Below are positions 59,630 to 64,000 of a DNA stretch of 64,000 nucleotides, piece after piece. Every line of letters starts with the position of its first letter. The first letter of the stretch is position 1. The notes under the pieces are model-generated. The model was not told the origin of the DNA, ran no database searches, and worked only from the letters and a program-made list of their open reading frames with translations. The DNA comes from Chrysemys picta bellii (lineage: Eukaryota; Chordata; Testudines; Emydidae). The stretch covers positions 54,207,498-54,271,497 of the forward strand of contig NC_088791.1 of assembly GCF_011386835.1 (NCBI RefSeq), in the 5' to 3' direction. The translations under genes and the position numbers were made by a program.

Positions 59630-60875
59630 GTATGAGGGCTGGAGAGAGATTTCTGTGTATATATCTGTTGTAGATGGAGACTTTAAGACAGTCAGTGAAA
59701 AAATTGAGGTTATGTATGTGATCCTAGGCATTCACACCCTACATCCTATTGCAATGATATTTGTACAAAATATGTCTTGGGAGGTATCGTTTGAAAACTA
59801 ACACCACACTGGTCGTTAATAGAAATGTATGTGGCAGTGCTATACGTGCAGTTATGGATGTCCTCTGATATCATGTTTTAAAGTCTGTATTGAATAAAGT
59901 AAAAAGCAGATCTGCCCAGATCTTGAATACAAATGAAGCAGGGTTATCCAGTGACAATGGGATTGCAATTTACATGTGCGGTAAACACAGCCATCAAAGT
60001 TCACAAGGTGGTTGTGGAGTCAGCATGTCTGGATCACAAAAGAAGGATAATACCTAGTCAACTGGCATCTGGAATTGCTAAAGGGACATTTACCTTGTAA
60101 AATTGCAGCAGGAAGCATCACTTTGGAACACACACACTGGGGACACCTTAATCAAGATGGAGTCAGCCCCCTGAAGGAGACAGGACACAACCCCAGGGGA
60201 ACAATTTGATCCTTGAAACAAAGGCAGACTTTGCTATATAAGGACACACAGAAAGACTTTGGGTTATCCTTCACTTGAGTGGGCAAGAAAAGCCAGCACC
60301 TTAGACTCTGTGGAGATCCAGCAATGGCTAAAAGCTAGAACTGGAAAAGCAAGATTGATGAAGACACCATCTTGAACAAGTTAAGTTTTGACTGAGTTAA
60401 TTTTTAGTCTTAGAAACCTGTTTTACTTTTGTTTATTTTTAACCATTTCCAGCTTTATCCCTTCACATTGGTATCCCTTAATCTGTGTTCTTTTGTTAAT
60501 AAATTTGTTTTGTTTTATTTTTACTGAAAAGCAGCTCAGTGCTGTGCTTGAAGGAAAGGGCGTGTTAGCCCCAGTTCAGTTCATCAGTTGAAATGTATTC
60601 ACTCTCTAAAAGAATAGCAAACTTAACTTCTGTGAGTGTTCGGGATGAAGGCTGGACACAGCAGGGACACAGTTTGTGGAAAATTTGGGAGTGGGGGCTT
60701 TTGGTGTCACTCTGCGAACAGTAACTGGACGGTGCAAGCCAGGGTATGACCTGCATGCTGGCTATTGGTGTCCAAGGTCTGAGCCACAGCAGCAGAGAAT
60801 TGAAGGCACCCAGAGTTGCAGGGCAAGTGGTGACACAAATCCTTACTAGGCTGGGTTGAACCCCAAAATGTGACA
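59630..60875 (+). repeat. LTR-like sequence, about 1.2 kb
   Basis: A TATA box TATATAAGG at 60235-60243 is followed about 260 bases later by AATAAA (60498-60503) and a T/G-rich stretch. The block ends in aaaatgtgaca. This promoter, R region and polyadenylation order is that of an endogenous retroviral LTR. The left tip is not certain and no exact target duplication was found. No retroviral gene is adjacent, so it would be a solo LTR. Confidence 0.55.
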
Positions 60876-60884
60876 ACTTACCAG

Positions 60885-61200
60885 CGACTGGAGGTTCTTC
60901 AAAGTGTGTAGTCCATATCTGTATTCTACATATGGGTAAGCATTTGCTCTATGCAGATTTCTAGCAAGTTGTGTCTGTTAGTCTGCACCTGTGTAGTTGT
61001 GCCGCTCATGCTCTGTGTCGAGAATATAAGGCAGTGGCATTCAATAATATTTTCGGGGGGATTGGATAAGGCAATGTCCAAATCTTGGCAGGCCAGAGGG
61101 CTCTTCAGGTGTTGGCTCTGTAGTGAAAGCACCTCAGTGTTTCACCTAGCTGACAGGGATTGGCAATGTATAACACACGTGCCAAAGATGGCATGTTAGC
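60885..61200 (+). repeat. possible inverted terminal repeat of the - strand DIRS element
   Basis: The sequence ggttcttcaaagtgtgtag...ctacatatgggtaagc resembles the start of DIRS-type terminal repeats as I remember them. A TATA-like aatataaggc near 61023 faces right, into the - strand element, as an inverted 3' terminal repeat would. This is a tentative reading without a partner end. Confidence 0.35.
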
Positions 61201-61819
61201 TGATTTTTTGAATAGCATTCACACTACTAGTCCAATCAGGCACATTTTGGGATGCACTTCAGTTAATTTTCCCTCTGTTTTCTGTCATGCTATCTACAGG
61301 TAAAGAAGAGCCCCCTCTTTGGCTCTGGCTGCACCCTGGGCCCCCAGCAACCCCAGCCCCTGTCCTCCTCTGCTGTCCCAGCTGCAGCATCCTCATGCTG
61401 ACTTGCCTCTGAGCTTCACCCCTGTGACTGGCACCTGCTGGCTAGGAGGACACTCTACAGCCAGGGAGGGAAAAAGCCACCTGGCAGGGGAGTGCAGGGT
61501 CTGGAGCCACCCTTGAGGATCTTCTATTTGGTCCACCAGGCTTTACCTGTACCATCATGCTGTCTGCTGGGGACCCTACTATCTGACTCCAAATCACCCC
61601 AGGCTCCTGGTGGCTCTGGCCCCTGTACTCCCCTGCCAGGCAGTCCCTTTCCCTTCCCAGCTGCAGAGCCAAGCCAAGCTGAGGGGAGGTGGAAGGAGAC
61701 GCTCATAGACTGGTCACCGTGGGAGTGCTGCACCAGGCCTGGCAGGGAATGCAGGGTTCAGAGCCATCAGGAGCACAGGTTGCAACTGGAGATGGGTAGC
61801 AAGGCCACCCTTACAGTGG
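61201..61819. other. C/T-rich intergenic block
   Basis: From about 61310 the sequence becomes rich in ccccagc, cctggtggctctggc and similar words, giving overlapping open frames on both strands that look like low-complexity shadows. No gene is supported. Confidence 0.5.
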
Positions 61820-61824
61820 AGCCC

Positions 61825-62639
61825 TGTCATAACTATAAAGGGAAGGGTAACAGCTGTCCTGTGTACAGTACTATAAAATCCCTCCTGGCCAGAGACTCCA
61901 AAATCCTTTTCCCTGTAAAGGGTTAAGAAGCTCAGGTAACCTGGCTGGCATCTGACCCAAAGGACCAATAAGGGGACAAGATACTTTCAAATCTTGGGGG
62001 GGGGGGAGGCTTTTGTTTGTGCTCTTTGTTTGGGAGTTCGTTCGCTCTTGGGACTGAGAGGGACCAGACATCAATCCAGGTTCTCCACCTCTTTCTAAAC
62101 AAGTCTCTCCTATTTCAAACTTGTAAGTAAATAGCCAGGCAAGGCGTCTTAGTTTTACTTTGTTTTCTCAACTTGTAAATGTACCTTTTACTAGAGTGTT
62201 TATCTTGGTTTGCTGTACTTTGAACCTAAGACTAGAGGGGAGTCCTCTGAGCTCTTTAAGTTTGATTACCCTGTAAAGTTATTTTCCATCCTGATTTTAC
62301 AGAGATGATTTTTACCTTTTTTCTTTAATTAAAAGCCTTCTTTTAAGAACCTGATTGATTTTTCCTTGTTTTAGATCCAAGGGGGTTGGATCTGTATTCA
62401 CCAGGAGTTGGTGGGAGGAAGGAGGGGAATGGTTAATTTCTCCTTGTTTTTAGATCCAAGGGGTTTGGATCTGTATTCACCAGGGAATTGGTGAAAGGTT
62501 TCTCAAGGCTTCCCAGGGAAGGGAATTAGCTTGAGATGGAGGCAGCGGACCAGAGCTAAACTGGTAGTTAAGCTTAGAAGTCTTCATGCAGGCCCCCACA
62601 TTGTACCCTAAAGTTCGAAGTGGGGATACAGCCTTGACA
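61825..62639 (+). mobile_element. solo LTR, 815 bp, with perfect 5-bp target duplication
   Basis: The sequence starts tgtcataactataaaggg and ends cagccttgaca, so the tips are TGTCA...TGACA. Identical pentamers AGCCC lie at 61820-61824 and 62640-62644. A TATA-like actataaaatcc is near 61870, and AATTAAA followed by ttcttttaag is near 62325. A direct duplication within the LTR repeats ttagatccaagggg, ggatctgtattcaccag about 85 bases apart (near 62373 and 62452). No internal retroviral or gypsy genes flank it, so it arose by recombination between two LTRs. The superfamily is not resolved. Confidence 0.88.
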
Positions 62640-62644
62640 AGCCC

Positions 62645-62755
62645 CAAGCAGGGAGCAGGACGGAACAGCTGATGAAAACCACAAACTATGTGCCCTCTCC
62701 AGGGAGAGGCTTATTGTTGCCAGTGTAACCACAGAGAATTTTATTTTGAATAAAG
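62645..62755. other. short junction sequence
   Basis: This is the sequence between the solo LTR and the DIRS remnant. It contains aataaagctactcag near 62748, which may be a second terminal-repeat remnant. Nothing firm can be said. Confidence 0.35.
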
Positions 62756-63043
62756 CTACTCAGAATGGGTGTGTCTCCTTCCTTTTTCTTGGGAAACTAT
62801 GAAATATGGGGAGTAGAATGTTTTCTCTTGATTTGAAGTGATACTTGGTCTATACTCTGAAGGAGTTTTCCCCATGACAGTGGTCCCTGAAGAGGGAAGG
62901 GGGTTTGTAGGGAGATGGGGAAAGAAACGGAAAAATGTAGGTGGAGTGGAAGATATCTGTACCCACTTGTCATTTGTTATTGCCCTCCAGTTGTGGTCAC
63001 AAAGGGCAAGGAGGCCACCAAAAATTGGGGGGCAATAGACCAT
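62756..63043 (-). pseudogene. DIRS reverse transcriptase N-terminal fragment
   Basis: The frame reads CDHNWRAITNDKWVQ and later EKTFYSPYFIVSQEKG. These match the W-x-x-IT-x-DKWV and FYS-x-YF-V-P-K segments that open DIRS RT domains. The sequence breaks off at about 62756, before any catalytic motif. About 220 bases separate it from gag. Confidence 0.7.
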
Positions 63044-63265
63044 TGCATCAATAAAGATACACAGTTCTTGAGTTTCCCATCAAAAAGTAACTCCTTGGTT
63101 GGTGGATGGTATTGAGTGGCTGTGGTTGAGGTGAAAGAAGCTGTATACATAGATCTTTCTACTCTCTGATATTTGCATGGCAGTTCATAAGGGTGCTGGT
63201 GGTAGAATGGCTGAGGGAGAGGTCTTGGCTTACACACCTTTTTGTGGTATTTTCTCTTCAGGGCT

Positions 63266-63775
63266 TCAGGGAGCAGAGGGCAAGTGTAAACACTCGTCAG
63301 GCTTTTCGTTTAAGAGATTGGACTTGTCAAAGGGCAATTCCTCAATGGTGTTTTGGATTTCCCTAGGGAACACCAAAGAGTTAAACCAAGATTCATGTCT
63401 TGTAACTATCACCATAGCTATAACTTTAGATGCAGTATCGGCCACATCCATTGCAGCTTGAAGAGAGGTCTTAGCTACCAGTTTGCTTTCATCAATGAGG
63501 GCTTGGCATTGGGCCCTGTCCTCCTGAGCGAGTTTGTCTTTGAACTCCAAGAATTTGGAGTAATTTGTGAAATCATACTTTGCTAACAGGATCTGGGAGT
63601 CAGCAATTCTAAACTGGAGGCTGGTGGATGGAAATACCCCTTTGTCTAGAAAGACAAGGTGTTTAGCACCCTTGTCTGCAGGGGTTGTTTTGGAGTGTGG
63701 TAGCCTGGATCTCTCTCTCTCTCTCTGTGGTTGCTTGGGAGTTAGGGGCAGTTGCTGCCCCTTTAGCTGGTACAT
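63266..63775 (-). pseudogene. DIRS gag-like fragment (LAP2alpha-related domain)
   Basis: The frame is open for 169 codons and reads SLQFRIADSQILLAKYDF, then NYSKFLEFKDKLAQEDRAQC, ALIDESKLVAKTSLQAAMD, ADTASKVIAM and EIQNTIEELPFDKSNLL. This is the DIRS gag domain that vertebrates co-opted as the C-terminal part of LAP2alpha (TMPO). Because RT sequence follows on the same strand and there are no LEM-domain exons, it is the transposon and not TMPO. It is partial at its N-terminus. Confidence 0.75.
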
Positions 63776-63890
63776 AATATTGCCTCTCAGCCCTTTTTGG
63801 GGTGGTGGCAGAGGAAGCAGGAGTATGCGATGTCCAGGAACCTATGCTATGCATCATGGACTTCTATGAGTGGAATCTGGAAGAACTGAT

Positions 63891-64000
63891 TCCTCTTTGA
63901 TTTTCCTGGAGGATGGTACAATCAAACCAGTACTTTGCATTTTCCTTACACCTTGTATCTAGGGCTCTCCAAAGTGATTTAAATGCCATAGCACATTAAG
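63891..64000 (-). repeat. edge segment duplicated at 52960-53068
   Basis: Read on the - strand it starts cttaatgtgctatggca and carries the open frame MAFKSLWRALDTRCKE followed by KYWFDCTI. It matches 52960-53068 on the + strand with about eight mismatches. The window ends inside the match, so the shared length is a minimum. Confidence 0.8.

Larger units (their letters stand above)
62756..64000 (-). mobile_element. third DIRS-type element, truncated, running off the window
   Basis: On the - strand, gag-like sequence (63266-63775) is followed by the start of the reverse transcriptase (62756-63043), and then the element stops. Its 5' part continues beyond base 64000. It is a different lineage from the element at 26-30 kb, judging by gag sequence. 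Confidence 0.72.

Noticed and set aside
63266..63775. TMPO (LAP2alpha) C-terminal exon
   Set aside because: The domain is shared with LAP2alpha, but reverse transcriptase sequence follows on the same strand and no other TMPO sequence is present, so a DIRS element explains it.

Overview
The window is a piece of a vertebrate genome, most likely a hidden-necked (cryptodiran) turtle. It carries the 3' end of NRCAM, the L1-family neuronal cell adhesion molecule, on the + strand, embedded in AT-rich introns and followed by a long gene-free stretch packed with transposable elements. The turtle call rests on a tRNA-derived SINE of the tortoise Cry I type at 44112-44293, on CR1 LINEs with two kinds of octamer tail, on several DIRS-type (tyrosine recombinase) retrotransposons, and on hAT, mariner and fold-back repeats of the kind common in turtles. 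There is no bacterial, viral or CRISPR-like gene organisation.

NRCAM (1140-39532, with a 3' UTR to about 41645). Eight coding exons can be placed with consensus splice sites: the second half of the fourth fibronectin-III repeat, a 36-nt linker exon, two exons of the fifth repeat, the transmembrane exon, a juxtamembrane cytoplasmic exon, a 12-nt microexon encoding RSLE, and the terminal exon with the FIGQY ankyrin-binding motif and the NSFV PDZ-binding C-terminus. The three exons between FN4 and the membrane are all symmetrical phase 1 and can be skipped without frame loss. The microexon completes a YRSL endocytic signal.

Introns (to 39294). The 13.7-kb intron (2557-16222) holds TIR elements, a fold-back SINE-like repeat with an exact 13-bp target duplication, a MIR-like SINE, L2-like and CR1 fragments, a 165-bp hAT element with an exact 8-bp target duplication, and several short hairpin repeats. 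The 14.8-kb intron (23969-38769) holds a decayed DIRS element in sense orientation (gag, reverse transcriptase, RNase H region, tyrosine recombinase; about 25.9-30.5 kb) and a 2.36-kb DNA transposon (33040-35395). That transposon has a zinc-finger-plus-DDE-like broken transposase, terminal inverted repeats and TTAA flanks.

Downstream of NRCAM (41.7-64 kb). No host gene is recognised. The region holds a second decayed DIRS element on the - strand with a nested Cry I SINE (43.5-45.5 kb), a hAT element nested in an LTR-like sequence (47.0-48.55 kb), another hAT element (49.85-50.24 kb), LTR-like sequences, and a 5'-truncated CR1 whose ORF2 is open for 969 codons (53473-56523, - strand). Near the right end are a solo LTR with a perfect 5-bp target duplication (61825-62639) and a third DIRS element (gag and RT fragments, - strand), which runs off the right edge. 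The first 110 bases of that edge recur at about 93% identity at 52960.
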